A stretch of DNA of 43,249 nucleotides. It comes from Mycolicibacterium palauense. GTDB lineage: Bacteria; Actinomycetota; Actinomycetes; Mycobacteriales; Mycobacteriaceae. Of the stretch, positions 25,896-33,900 are shown piece by piece (positions within the stretch are counted from its first letter, which is position 1; each line of letters begins with the position of its first letter). The notes under the pieces were generated by a model. That model saw nothing but the letters and a program-made list of their open reading frames with translations. It was not told the DNA's origin and did no database searches. Position numbers and translations under genes: made by a program. Where the stretch lies: NCBI RefSeq assembly GCF_002592005.1, contig NZ_NVQF01000050.1, positions 1 through 43,249 of the forward strand, given 5' to 3'.

Positions 25896-27442
25896 GTCGA
25901 GTTCTCCGATCGGTCGACGGTGAGCTGCCATGGTGCGAACCCCCGGCCTTCGCCGACGAAGACCCGGGAGAACAGCTCGTAGTACTCCAACCGCAGCGCC
26001 TGCACGCCCGCCACCAGGGCCTCCAGCACGAAGGCCACGATGTTGCCGACGACGAACAGCAGCACTGCCGCCACTATTCCGGCCCAGCCGTTGGGCCACA
26101 ATGCCGCCACGCCGCGCCACACCACCCAGCCCAGCGCCGCATGCGTCATCCCGAAGGCGGCCAGCCGCGCGAACGACACCACGTTGGATCCCAGCCGGAT
26201 CACGAGGTCGAATCCGCCGATCACCGCCTGCAGTGCCGCCGCCGCCCCGCCGCCGGCCTCCGCGTAGAGCCCGACGACGGCCAGCGCCAGCCCCAGCCCC
26301 GACAGCACAGCGCCGAGGATCATCACCGGCGGTGTCGTCAGCAGCACGCCGGCCACCACCACCCCGACGCCGAGGAACACGGTGGCGCCGGCGATACCCG
26401 TCGGCGCGTACAACGCCAGCTTCAGGCCGCCCTCGCGCCACCGATTGGCCGCGCCGACCGCGTAGGCCAGCCCCAGCAGCACCGCACCGAGGGCCAGCGC
26501 CGCCAGCAGCAGCGTCAGCGGCTGCTCCAGCGGCGCCAGCCACAACACCGGGATCACCCCGGTCGGGCCGAAGAACTCGCCGTAGAGCGCGCCGAACACC
26601 ATCGCGAACAGACCGGCGGCGGCGAGGAAGGCCCAGGCGCGCTTCGCCCAGGCCAGCCGGGCGATCCAGCCCAGCCTGATCGCCAGCGCCCCACCGACGA
26701 GCAGCAGGCCGTGGCCGACGTCGCCGAACATCATCCCGAACATCACCACGTAGACCAGGCCCGCCCAGATCGACGGGTCCAGGTCGCGGTAGGGCACCGT
26801 CCCGTAGGTCTGCACCAGCGTGGCGAAGCTGCGGCGCAGCGTCCCGCCCCCGGCCAGCAGTGTCGGCGGGTCGACGGAGCGCGGCATCGGCAGCTCCACC
26901 ACCGCGGCGTCGGCGTCGGCAAGGGCCGCGTCGAGGGTCGGGAGTTGTTGCGACGCACACCAACCGGCCACGGCGGCCACGCCGCCGCGGTGCACCGCCG
27001 CGGCGGCGTAGTGCTGCAGCTGCGCCTCGCCGGCCACCAGGTCGGCACGGCCGTCGTGTTCCCACCCCGCGAGGTCGGGCGCGGCCGCCGACAGCCGCGC
27101 CGCGCCGGTGCCGGTCGCCGCGGTGGGCAGGCCACCGAGTCGCTGCAGGCACTGCGCCGCCTCGCCGAGGTCGCTACCCGGGGCTTCGGCGGGGTCGTCC
27201 AGCTGCACCACACCGGCCTCGGCCACCCGCACCAGCGCGCCGCGCAGCGACTCGTTCGGAGCGACCACGGCGATGCGCTGCATCCGGGTCGGCGTCCAGC
27301 GGCGTTGCCGCACCGGTCCGGGGCCGGTGTTCGGGGCCGGCATCTCAGGCGGTGGCATCTCAGGTGGTGGCGCCTCAGGCGGTGGCGTCTCAGGCGGTGG
27401 CGTCTCAGGCGATGGCGTCTCAGGCGATGGCATCGTAGGCAT
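25889..27442 (-). CDS. ntpI: V/A-type ATPase subunit I (a-type stator)
   Basis: This 517-residue stator carries the ion half-channels beside the c ring. Residues 1-35 are a Pro-Glu-Thr repeat tail, 50-220 a shortened soluble arm, and 225-505 the membrane part. YRDLDPSIWAGLVYVVMFGMMFGDVGHGLLL is the family's best signature, and the essential stator Arg is Arg426 in SFARLAAFGMTHAAL. Family members usually have 600-700 residues, so the arm is reduced. ATG 27442 overlaps the subunit C gene by 23 bases; MQRIAVV at residue 54 is where homologues begin, so the repeat tail is an added piece. Confidence 0.92.
   Translation of the reverse strand: MPTMPSPETPSPETPPPETPPPEAPPPEMPPPEMPAPNTGPGPVRQRRWTPTRMQRIAVVAPNESLRGALVRVAEAGVVQLDDPAEAPGSDLGEAAQCLQRLGGLPTAATGTGAARLSAAAPDLAGWEHDGRADLVAGEAQLQHYAAAAVHRGGVAAVAGWCASQQLPTLDAALADADAAVVELPMPRSVDPPTLLAGGGTLRRSFATLVQTYGTVPYRDLDPSIWAGLVYVVMFGMMFGDVGHGLLLVGGALAIRLGWIARLAWAKRAWAFLAAAGLFAMVFGALYGEFFGPTGVIPVLWLAPLEQPLTLLLAALALGAVLLGLAYAVGAANRWREGGLKLALYAPTGIAGATVFLGVGVVVAGVLLTTPPVMILGAVLSGLGLALAVVGLYAEAGGGAAAALQAVIGGFDLVIRLGSNVVSFARLAAFGMTHAALGWVVWRGVAALWPNGWAGIVAAVLLFVVGNIVAFVLEALVAGVQALRLEYYELFSRVFVGEGRGFAPWQLTVDRSENSTC
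27341..27430. repeat. Six 15-bp tandem repeats at the 5' end of the subunit I gene
   Basis: The plus-strand units run CGTCTCAGGCGGTGG with small changes (CATCTCAGG, CGATGG), six in a row plus a decayed seventh at 27431-27445. In the gene frame they code Pro-Pro-Pro-Glu-Thr/Met/Ala. The block also reaches the stop codon of the subunit C gene (27420-27422). Confidence 0.92.
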
Positions 27443-28343
27443 CCATCGGTCCGCCGCCGCGGGCGGCCATGCCGAGTGCGGCCCGGCACCGCCACGCGTC
27501 GGCCGCCAGCACCGCGGCCGCCCCCACCGGACGCGCGCGGGAGAAACCCGTGCCGGTCAGGAGTTGAAGGCCGTCGCGGTCCAGCCGGGCCCACCACCGG
27601 GCCTCGGCCCGCCACAACTCGTCGACGTCGTCGATGCCGGTGATCGACCAGCGCGCCGCCCGGGGCAGCGCCGCGACCAGCGACACCAGATCGCTCGAGG
27701 TCGCGGCGGCCGCACCGACGACCCGCGCAGAGCGGGTGGCGACCGTCTCGGGCAGCCGGCGCCCCTGCACGAGGGTCCGGTGAGCGATGAGCAGAGCCAA
27801 CCCGCCCCGGGCCCACGACGCCGCCTCGGGGACGGTGGTCGCCACGCGCACCGCCCACGAAACCCGAACGGCGGCTGCGATATCGGCGGGCGACTCCCCG
27901 CCCGGGTCACCCCACAGCGACTCCGACAGCGCCATCCGCAGTTCGCCCGGAGACCCGGTCTGGGCGAGCCGTGGCCACGCGGTGGCCAGGGAACCCAGGT
28001 CGAAGACCGGTAGTGGGTCGGCGCCGGCCAGCGTGCGGGCGTGCGCGACGATGTTGGCGGCCTCGAAGCCGGCGGCCAGACAACGGAGCGCGCGGGCCCC
28101 CTCGCGCGGCTGCCAGCCCGCCAGCACCCGCAGATGCCACAGCACGGTGGCGCTCACCGCGTGCTCGGTCTGCGCTGGTGTCTGCCCCGCCACGACACCG
28201 CGCCCGTACGGGCCCTCGGCCAGGGCGTGCTGGGCGTCGGCCAGTGAGGACATCGAGGCCACCGCGCGCGTCCCGGCAACCCCGAGCCGCCGCCGCAGCA
28301 GACCCTTGGCGCGGACATTGCCCGCCACCCATCCCGCGCTCAC
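27420..28343 (-). CDS. ntpC: V/A-type ATPase subunit C (d-type rotor adaptor)
   Basis: This 307-residue, mostly helical, soluble protein links the D-F shaft to the membrane ring. The N-terminal part GNVRAKGLLRRRLGVAGTRAVAS and the repeated long helices with FEAANIVAHARTLAG fit the family (the ancestral AxNIxxxxRxL pattern is kept). GTG 28343 overlaps the stalk gene stop as GTGA. Sequence conservation in this family is low, so operon position is an important part of the call. Confidence 0.83.
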   Translation of the reverse strand: MSAGWVAGNVRAKGLLRRRLGVAGTRAVASMSSLADAQHALAEGPYGRGVVAGQTPAQTEHAVSATVLWHLRVLAGWQPREGARALRCLAAGFEAANIVAHARTLAGADPLPVFDLGSLATAWPRLAQTGSPGELRMALSESLWGDPGGESPADIAAAVRVSWAVRVATTVPEAASWARGGLALLIAHRTLVQGRRLPETVATRSARVVGAAAATSSDLVSLVAALPRAARWSITGIDDVDELWRAEARWWARLDRDGLQLLTGTGFSRARPVGAAAVLAADAWRCRAALGMAARGGGPMDAYDAIA

Positions 28344-28801
28344 CGTCGCTCGGCCCCGGTCCCCGGATCTGCCGTCCGATCGAGCCAGGCCCGCACGTCG
28401 GCCACCACGTCGTCGACATAGCGCGGCATCCGCTCGGCCACCCGCTCGCGCAGGCGTTCGGTCTCGGCGGCGGTGTCGGAGCGCATCCCGTTGTTGGTGG
28501 CCTCGGCTCGGCCCCGGGTGCGGGCCTCGGTCTCGGCGCGCAACCGCTCGGCCTGCCCGCGGGTCTCCGCGACCATCGACTCGGCGCGGCGGCGCGCGTC
28601 GCGGCGGATCTCCTCGGCACGCTCGGCGGCGCGGCGGCGGATGTTCTCCGCCTCCTCCTGGGCGTCGTCGAGCAGCCCCAGGACGGGCGTCAGCTCGGCG
28701 GATGCGTCGGCGATCCGGTCGGCGGGCACTCCGGGCCGCGCCGCGGCGCCCGGGGCGCCCGCCGGGCGGAAGCGTTCGAGGAAGTCACGCCACTGCGGCA
28801 C
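28340..28801 (-). CDS. Coiled-coil peripheral-stalk subunit (G/H type) of the V/A-ATPase
   Basis: This 153-residue protein has a long charged helix over about 45-125 (LLDDAQEEAENIRRRAAERAEEIRRDARRRAESMVAETRGQAERLRAETEARTRGRAEAT) with the Ala/Glu/Arg pattern of the stalk subunit that pairs with E (NtpF/AhaH type). The GTG start at 28801 has GAGGAGG five bases upstream. It lies 24 bases after the universal stress protein gene and overlaps subunit C, so it is the first ATPase gene of the operon. Assignment is by architecture and context. Confidence 0.75.
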   Translation of the reverse strand: MPQWRDFLERFRPAGAPGAAARPGVPADRIADASAELTPVLGLLDDAQEEAENIRRRAAERAEEIRRDARRRAESMVAETRGQAERLRAETEARTRGRAEATNNGMRSDTAAETERLRERVAERMPRYVDDVVADVRAWLDRTADPGTGAERR

Positions 28802-28825
28802 GGCGACCTCCTCGCGGCGTCGCGA

Positions 28826-29761
28826 TCACGCCGCCGGTCCCGGATCGTCGGCGGGTGGGCGGGCGACGATCACCGGGGTCTGCACGGTGGTGACCACCGC
28901 CCGGCTCACCGACCCCAGCAACAGGCCGGCGAACCCGCCGCGGCCCCGGCTGCCCACCACGGTCAACTGTGCGGCGGCGGAGTGCTCGATCAGGCGCCGC
29001 GCCGGTCGGCCGCTGACCACGAGGCGGTGCACCGTGACGGCGGGGTAGCGGTCCTGGAACGGTGCCAGCCAGCGGGCCAGCGTCTCGTCCTCCCGTTCGG
29101 AGATGTCCAGCCATTCCGCCGGCGACCACCCCATCCACGGGGGGCCCAGCTCGCCGAGGTCGCTCCAGGCGTGCAGGGCGGCCACGCCGGCCCCGCGCCG
29201 CGCGGCCTCACCGAAGGCGATGTCGGTGGCCAGCCGGGACGAGGGGGAGCCGTCGACGCCGACGAGCACCGGAGCCTGCGGGGACACCGGAGCGGCAGAC
29301 TCCCGGGGGTGTACCACCGCGACGGGACAGTGGGCTCGGTGCAGCACACCGGAGGCCACCGACCCGAGTGCGGCGGCCCCGACGACCCCGCGTCCGTGGG
29401 CGCCGATCACCACCAACTCGGCGTGCTCCGATCGCTCGACCAGCGTCGGCACCGCGGCACCGTAGGCGATGTCGCTGTAGAGCGGCACCGGGGCGTCGGG
29501 CTGCAGACGGTGCCGGGCGGCGTCCATCGCGTCCTGCGCGATCCTGGTGGCCTCGCTGTCGCGCCATTCGGTGAAGCCGGCCGGCACGGGAACCTGCCCC
29601 CAGGTCGCCGACGGCGGCGGAAGCGGGTCCACCGCGTGCACCACGGTCAACGGAACCCCGCGCCGGGCCGCGTCGTCTGCGGCCCAGGTGGTCGCCGCCG
29701 TCGACGCTGCGGATCCGTCGACACCGACGACGACGCCCCGCCCGGGGCCGGTGATCGACAT
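28826..29761 (-). CDS. Tandem universal stress protein (two UspA domains)
   Basis: This 311-residue cytosolic protein has two UspA folds, about 8-152 and 163-303. Each has the opening VGVDGS and the ATP-binding pattern G-2x-G-9x-GS (GAHGRGVVGAAALGSV; GSRGRGGFAGLLLGSV). Tandem Usps of this length that bind ATP are members of the DosR dormancy regulon in M. tuberculosis (for example Rv2005c and Rv2623). It is followed at 24 bases by the ATPase stalk gene on the same strand with no terminator between, so it probably heads the ATPase operon. The ribosome site before ATG 29761 is poor. Confidence 0.93.
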   Translation of the reverse strand: MSITGPGRGVVVGVDGSAASTAATTWAADDAARRGVPLTVVHAVDPLPPPSATWGQVPVPAGFTEWRDSEATRIAQDAMDAARHRLQPDAPVPLYSDIAYGAAVPTLVERSEHAELVVIGAHGRGVVGAAALGSVASGVLHRAHCPVAVVHPRESAAPVSPQAPVLVGVDGSPSSRLATDIAFGEAARRGAGVAALHAWSDLGELGPPWMGWSPAEWLDISEREDETLARWLAPFQDRYPAVTVHRLVVSGRPARRLIEHSAAAQLTVVGSRGRGGFAGLLLGSVSRAVVTTVQTPVIVARPPADDPGPAA

Positions 29762-29941
29762 CTCAGCACGCCCCCCGTCGGTCGCTCGGCGGCATCGGTC
29801 GGTGGGGCGAGTCTGCGGCCGAACCCGAAGGTCGACCCGATGGCAGACCCGATGGCAGAGGCCCGCGCGGAGCCCGGTGCGCCGCTGTGTTCGTGCCGGT
29901 GATCATCGGATTCAATTCCACACCGGCGCGCTGCCGGGAGG

Positions 29942-29961
29942 GAAGGGCCGGAAGTCCCTAC
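29942..29961 (-). promoter_or_regulatory. DosR-like palindrome upstream of usp/ATPase operon
   Basis: On the minus strand the core is GGGACTTCCGGCCC; against the DosR core GGGACTWWAGTCCC it matches 11 of 14 positions, including both outer half-sites. An unusually AT-rich patch at 29909-29924 lies about 20-30 bases downstream, where a -10 would be expected, about 150 bases before the usp start. Regulation by DosR is inferred. The rest of 29762-30042 shows no gene. Confidence 0.45.
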
Positions 29962-30042
29962 CCTGCCGGCCGTCACGCCCGCGCGGCCGGCCGGGCGCAC
30001 GCGAAAGGCCTTAGGTTGCCGACCGATACCGGGCCGTCGGCG

Positions 30043-30210
30043 TTACAGAAGCGCGAGCAGGCAGGCGAGGACGGCGACCAGCAGCGTTGCCGTGACGACC
30101 AGCTGCACGACGAGGCGCCCGACGTGCGGCTCGGTGCGGTGTGCGGGAGCGGGGCCGCTCACCACACCACGGCCGGCCCGACGGGACGCTACGATCCGCA
30201 CCGCAGACAT
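30043..30210 (-). CDS. 55-residue single-TM membrane protein downstream of the helicase
   Basis: The ATG at 30210 lies one base after the helicase stop (30214-30212), a layout for translational coupling. The protein has a basic N-terminal half (MSAVRIVASRRAGRG) and ends in one TM helix of about 22 residues (LVVQLVVTATLLVAVLACLLALL) right before TAA. In-frame GTG codons at 30165 and 30162 would give a 39- or 40-residue form. No family is recognised. Support is the hydrophobic C-terminus and the position; chance cannot be excluded. Confidence 0.45.
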   Translation of the reverse strand: MSAVRIVASRRAGRGVVSGPAPAHRTEPHVGRLVVQLVVTATLLVAVLACLLALL

Positions 30211-30211
30211 G

Positions 30212-33200
30212 TCAGCCAGGATGTCGACTCGACATGAGTGCCGGGCTATCTCCGGTGAAGAATTCGCTGTGAACGTCGGCGGCCGCCGACGGGTCCGGTT
30301 CGATCAGACGCAGGTACGCCCCGAGGTCCAGCAGTCCGTCGGGGGTGCCCGGCAGATACTCCGTCAGCGTCGGTGACTGCACGATCACCGTGGTGTACTG
30401 GGCGCGGCTGACCGCGACGTTGAGCCGATTCCTGTTCAGCAGGAAGGAGATTCCCCGCGGCACATCGTCGATCGACGAGGCCGTCATGGAGAACAGCACG
30501 ACCGGGGCCTGCTGGCCCTGGAACTTGTCCACCGTGCCGGCCCGAACCCCGTCGAGCCCGGCCGCGTCGAGGTGGTGGCGCAGCGTCACCACCTGGGCGT
30601 TGTAGGGGGTGACGACCAGGACGTCGCGCTGGGTCAGGGGGCGGGTGCGTCCGGGTGCCTCGGTCCAGTCCCGCCCCAGCAGGCGTCGGACCTCCGCCAC
30701 CACGGCGCGGGCCTCCTCCGGGCTTTCCACGGAGTTGCCGTCGTGGGTCACGGGAAGCACCCGCACGCCGGGCGGGCACCCGGCCAGCCGGCGCTCGGCG
30801 GTCACCGCGTCGTGCGAGCGCAGTCGTCCCTGGTAGGACAGTTGCGAGACCGCCGCACACACCGCCGGATGCATCCGGTAGGAGCGGTCCAGGAAGTAGC
30901 CGCGCTCCGGGGGCAGGGTGTCGTGCCCGGCCACCAGCCAGCCCAACGCCGACTCGTCGACCGGTTCGGGGTGGGTGCCCTGGCTGACCTGGGGCAGCTG
31001 CTGGGGGTCGCCGAGCAGCAGCAGGTTGTGCGCCGCGGAGGCCACCGCGATCGTGTTGGCCAGGCTGAACTGGCCGGCCTCCTCGATCACCAGCAGATCC
31101 AGCGAGTTCCGCGGAATCCGCCCGGCGTTGGCGAAATCCCATGCGGTGCCGCCCACCAGGCAGCCGCGGTGCTCATCGAGAAACGACGCGTAGGCGTTCT
31201 TGGCGATCTCCTGCCAGGCCGCGTCACGGTCCTGTTTGTCCTTCTTGGCGATCAGGTCGGCGGGCACTCCGGCGGCGACGGCGTCGCGAAACAGGTTCTC
31301 CACCACCGCGTGGGACTGGGCGACCACGCCGATCCGCCAGTGGTGGTCGTTGATCAGCCGGGCGATCACCCGGCCGGAGGTATGGGTCTTGCCGGTGCCG
31401 GGCGGCCCGTGCACCGCCAGATACGACCCGTCCAGCTGCAGCAGTGCTCCGGTGATGTCCGCCACGGCATCTGCGCTGCGGGGTAGAGCGGCGCCCCCGC
31501 GGGTGCGCGGCGGGGCGCACCGCAGGATGTCGGTCACGGCGGTGGCCGGCACCACCGGAAGCGCGGCGGCCACCCCGGCCGCGGTGGCCTCGATGGAGGC
31601 CTGCAGGGCGTCGGTCTTGATCGGCGGTCCCGGAGTCAGCGCGAACGGCAGCCGGTCGAACACGCCCGCGCCCTTGGGTTCTCGCTCGATGATCACCACC
31701 TCGGTCGGCGTGTCGGGGTCATCGCACCAGGCGACCTCGGCGGAGCCGCAGCCGCGTCGCTCGGTGTCCTCGGCGAGGCCGGCCGGCGCGGGTGGCTCGT
31801 AGAGAGCGAAGGGGCGGTGGTGCAGCTCACCGGCGGCCATGGCCCCCGTCAGTCGCACCCGCCGCTGCAGCTTGCGCGCCCCGTCGGGCACCTGCCAGTC
31901 GGCGACCACCTCGGCGTGTTCGGCGAGGAAGACGTCGCTCTGGTCGCCCCACTCGTCCACCGGGTTGTTCAGCCGGTCGAAGTGGGCCCACCAGAAGGGT
32001 TTGTTCTCGCGCTGGTGATAGCCGCGGGCGGCGGCGAGCATCGCGACCGCGGTCTGCTCGGGGGAGCGCTCGGCGCCGTGCTCGCCGGCGAATCCGGACA
32101 GGGCCCGGCTCAGCGGATCCTCGGTGCCGCCCCGTGCCTCTCCGGGGCCGGCGCCGGCGACCGCCCCGGAGACGGCGACCGCGCCCAGCGGCGGTACCCC
32201 GGACTCGATCGCCCGGGCCAGCAGCCAGTCCCGCAGTCTGCGGGTGGACCGGCAGTCGTAGCGGTTGTACTCCTCGATGTCCTTGAGCAGCGTGGCCGCC
32301 TCGTCGTCGGCGCCGCCGTCGCGCAGCTCGCAGTAGCGGGCGTACTCGGTGATCGAATCGGTGGCCGTGGTGACCTCGCCGGAGCGCAGCTCGGCGCCCA
32401 TGTACAGCGGTTCCAGCGACTTGAGGCTGTAGTTCTCGGTTCCCACGCGGATGCTCTTGCGCAGCAGCGGGAAAAGGTCGACGAGCACACCGTTGCGCAG
32501 CAGGTCGTCCACGTCGTCCTCGCCGACGCCGTGCCGGCCGGCCAGCCGCAGCAGCGCCGTCTTCTCGTAGGGCGCGTAGTGGTAGATGTGCATGCCGGGG
32601 TGGCGGCGCCGGCGCTTGCGCACCAGCGCCAGGAAGTCCAGCAGCGCCCGGCGCTCGCCGGCACGGTCGTGCGCCCACAGCGGGTGGAATCCGTCGCCGG
32701 CGTCGAGCACCCCGAACAGATACTCCAGGCCCCAGTCGTGGCCGTCGTCGGTCCACAGCGGGTCGCCCTCGAAGTCGAAGAACAGATCACCTCGGTCCGG
32801 GTTGGGCAACACCATCAGCGGCTGGGCGTCGGCCACCCGGTAGGGCGGCCGGTCGTCGTCGCGGGGCGCGATCTGCAGCCGCGCCTGCTCGGTGAGGCCG
32901 TCCACGGCGCGGACGGGCAATCCCGGTACCGGGCCGCGATGCGTGGCCAGGGCGGACATGGTGGTGATCCCGGCGTCGATCAACCGGGCGCGCTGGCTGA
33001 CCCGCATGTTGGCCACCCGCAGCAGGTCGTCGGTCTCGCGAACCTTGGCGGCGCACTCGGGGCAGCGGAAACAGGCGCGGATCCGGTCGTCCTCCCAGCG
33101 CACCGGGTGGCCCCCGGTGAGGTGGGTGTCGAGCAGGCGTTGCAGGGCCGCGCGGCGGCGCCGGTAGACCGGGGCGATCTCGTCGACGCGGTAGCGGCGC

Positions 33201-33727
33201 ACCACGCCGGTGCCCAGGACCAGCTCGGCCTCCGGAGCGACGGGGACACCCGCGGCGGTGAGCGCGTCGGCGTAGGCGGCCAGCTGCAGCAGCGCCTCGA
33301 CCTTGGCCGACCGTGCGAGCTTGGTGTCCCCGACCCGGTAGCGGTCGCCGTCGAGGACTAGGAAGTCGGCGAAGCCGAGGAACCGGCCGTCGAACACGGC
33401 GGCCTGGTAGATGACCGGGACGCGGTCCTCGACGGCGCGCCGGGTGGCCTCGGCGGCCGCGGTCAGACCGGCCGGGGTGTAGGCGGGCCGGCCGATGACG
33501 GCGACGTCGTGCTCACCGCGCGCCGAGCTCTCCCGCAGCACCTCCAGGCGTCCGCGCTCGTGCTCCTCGCCCAGCGTGACGGTGCGGGCCAGCAGGGCGT
33601 CGCCCTCGGCCACCGCCGGACCGCGCCCCAGCTTGGCGTCGAAGGCCCGCAGCAGCGCGTACTCGCAGCGCGCGGCTGCGGCGAGGTCGGATGCGCTGTA
33701 GAGGACGCGGCCGTCGGCGACGAGCAC
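30212..33727 (-). CDS. RecB-like nuclease / RNase H-like / SF1 helicase fusion (Rv1251c-like)
   Basis: This protein of 1171 residues has three parts. First, a TM0106-type PD-(D/E)XK nuclease (about 5-240), with GFADFLVLDGD and GDTK (Asp134, Lys136) and four Cys placed as in Fe-S nucleases: Cys21 and Cys219, 222, 225. Second, a YprB-type RNase H-like domain beginning FFDFEGDP (about 312-480). Third, an Upf1/Dna2-like SF1 helicase with GPPGTGKT (about 771), VIEEAGQ and C-terminal GTVDKFQGQQAPVV. A role in DNA or RNA repair is likely. GTG 33727 is chosen because TACAGT (33740-33735) ends seven bases before it, a leaderless layout; GTG 33736 is the alternative. Its close homologue is M. tuberculosis Rv1251c (1139). 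Confidence 0.88.
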   Translation of the reverse strand: MLVADGRVLYSASDLAAAARCEYALLRAFDAKLGRGPAVAEGDALLARTVTLGEEHERGRLEVLRESSARGEHDVAVIGRPAYTPAGLTAAAEATRRAVEDRVPVIYQAAVFDGRFLGFADFLVLDGDRYRVGDTKLARSAKVEALLQLAAYADALTAAGVPVAPEAELVLGTGVVRRYRVDEIAPVYRRRRAALQRLLDTHLTGGHPVRWEDDRIRACFRCPECAAKVRETDDLLRVANMRVSQRARLIDAGITTMSALATHRGPVPGLPVRAVDGLTEQARLQIAPRDDDRPPYRVADAQPLMVLPNPDRGDLFFDFEGDPLWTDDGHDWGLEYLFGVLDAGDGFHPLWAHDRAGERRALLDFLALVRKRRRRHPGMHIYHYAPYEKTALLRLAGRHGVGEDDVDDLLRNGVLVDLFPLLRKSIRVGTENYSLKSLEPLYMGAELRSGEVTTATDSITEYARYCELRDGGADDEAATLLKDIEEYNRYDCRSTRRLRDWLLARAIESGVPPLGAVAVSGAVAGAGPGEARGGTEDPLSRALSGFAGEHGAERSPEQTAVAMLAAARGYHQRENKPFWWAHFDRLNNPVDEWGDQSDVFLAEHAEVVADWQVPDGARKLQRRVRLTGAMAAGELHHRPFALYEPPAPAGLAEDTERRGCGSAEVAWCDDPDTPTEVVIIEREPKGAGVFDRLPFALTPGPPIKTDALQASIEATAAGVAAALPVVPATAVTDILRCAPPRTRGGAALPRSADAVADITGALLQLDGSYLAVHGPPGTGKTHTSGRVIARLINDHHWRIGVVAQSHAVVENLFRDAVAAGVPADLIAKKDKQDRDAAWQEIAKNAYASFLDEHRGCLVGGTAWDFANAGRIPRNSLDLLVIEEAGQFSLANTIAVASAAHNLLLLGDPQQLPQVSQGTHPEPVDESALGWLVAGHDTLPPERGYFLDRSYRMHPAVCAAVSQLSYQGRLRSHDAVTAERRLAGCPPGVRVLPVTHDGNSVESPEEARAVVAEVRRLLGRDWTEAPGRTRPLTQRDVLVVTPYNAQVVTLRHHLDAAGLDGVRAGTVDKFQGQQAPVVLFSMTASSIDDVPRGISFLLNRNRLNVAVSRAQYTTVIVQSPTLTEYLPGTPDGLLDLGAYLRLIEPDPSAAADVHSEFFTGDSPALMSSRHPG

Positions 33728-33734
33728 AGCAGCC

Positions 33735-33740
33735 ACTGTA
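33735..33740 (-). promoter_or_regulatory. Putative -10 box for a leaderless helicase transcript
   Basis: TACAGT on the minus strand, seven bases before GTG 33727. I see no good -35 at 16-18 bases. It suggests leaderless initiation. Confidence 0.35.
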
Positions 33741-33846
33741 GGGCAGCTGTATGACAGCGCCCCGACACCGCCGGGGACTGCGGCCACGAGCGGGCGGGTC
33801 CGGCACTCGGCTCCAGGCGGCGCACGGGCCGAGAGGCCGGCAATAA

Positions 33847-33863
33847 ACCTAACCAAATAAGGT
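33847..33863. promoter_or_regulatory. Operator copy 1 of a 17-bp palindrome (catabolic island)
   Basis: ACCTAACCAAATAAGGT. It abuts the -35 box of the CoA-transferase promoter (33865-33870) and lies in the divergent region with the helicase gene. It shares the pattern ACCTWACNNNATWAGGT with the sites at 39189, 41012 and 41122. Confidence 0.7.
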
Positions 33864-33864
33864 A

Positions 33865-33894
33865 TTGACGCGTTTGCGGCCAGCTCTTTAACCT
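33865..33894 (+). promoter_or_regulatory. SigA-type promoter of the CoA-transferase operon
   Basis: TTGACG (33865-33870), 18-base spacer, TAACCT (33889-33894). Both boxes are near consensus. The first ATG, at 33901, is six bases after the -10, so the message is expected to be leaderless and to open with a short ORF. Confidence 0.65.
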
Positions 33895-33900
33895 AGTGAC

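Noticed and set aside
27341..27445. CRISPR-like or attachment-site repeat at the cassette
   Set aside because: Contiguous 15-bp coding repeat inside the operon, not at its border, and no integrase gene nearby.
20962..29761. ATPase cassette as part of a prophage or transposon
   Set aside because: No integrase, transposase, tRNA or flanking repeat seen at either end; base use looks like the neighbours.
29887..30237. 116-codon plus-strand ORF between usp and the helicase gene
   Set aside because: It overlaps the DosR-like site and the better-supported minus-strand small membrane ORF, and has no signal of its own.
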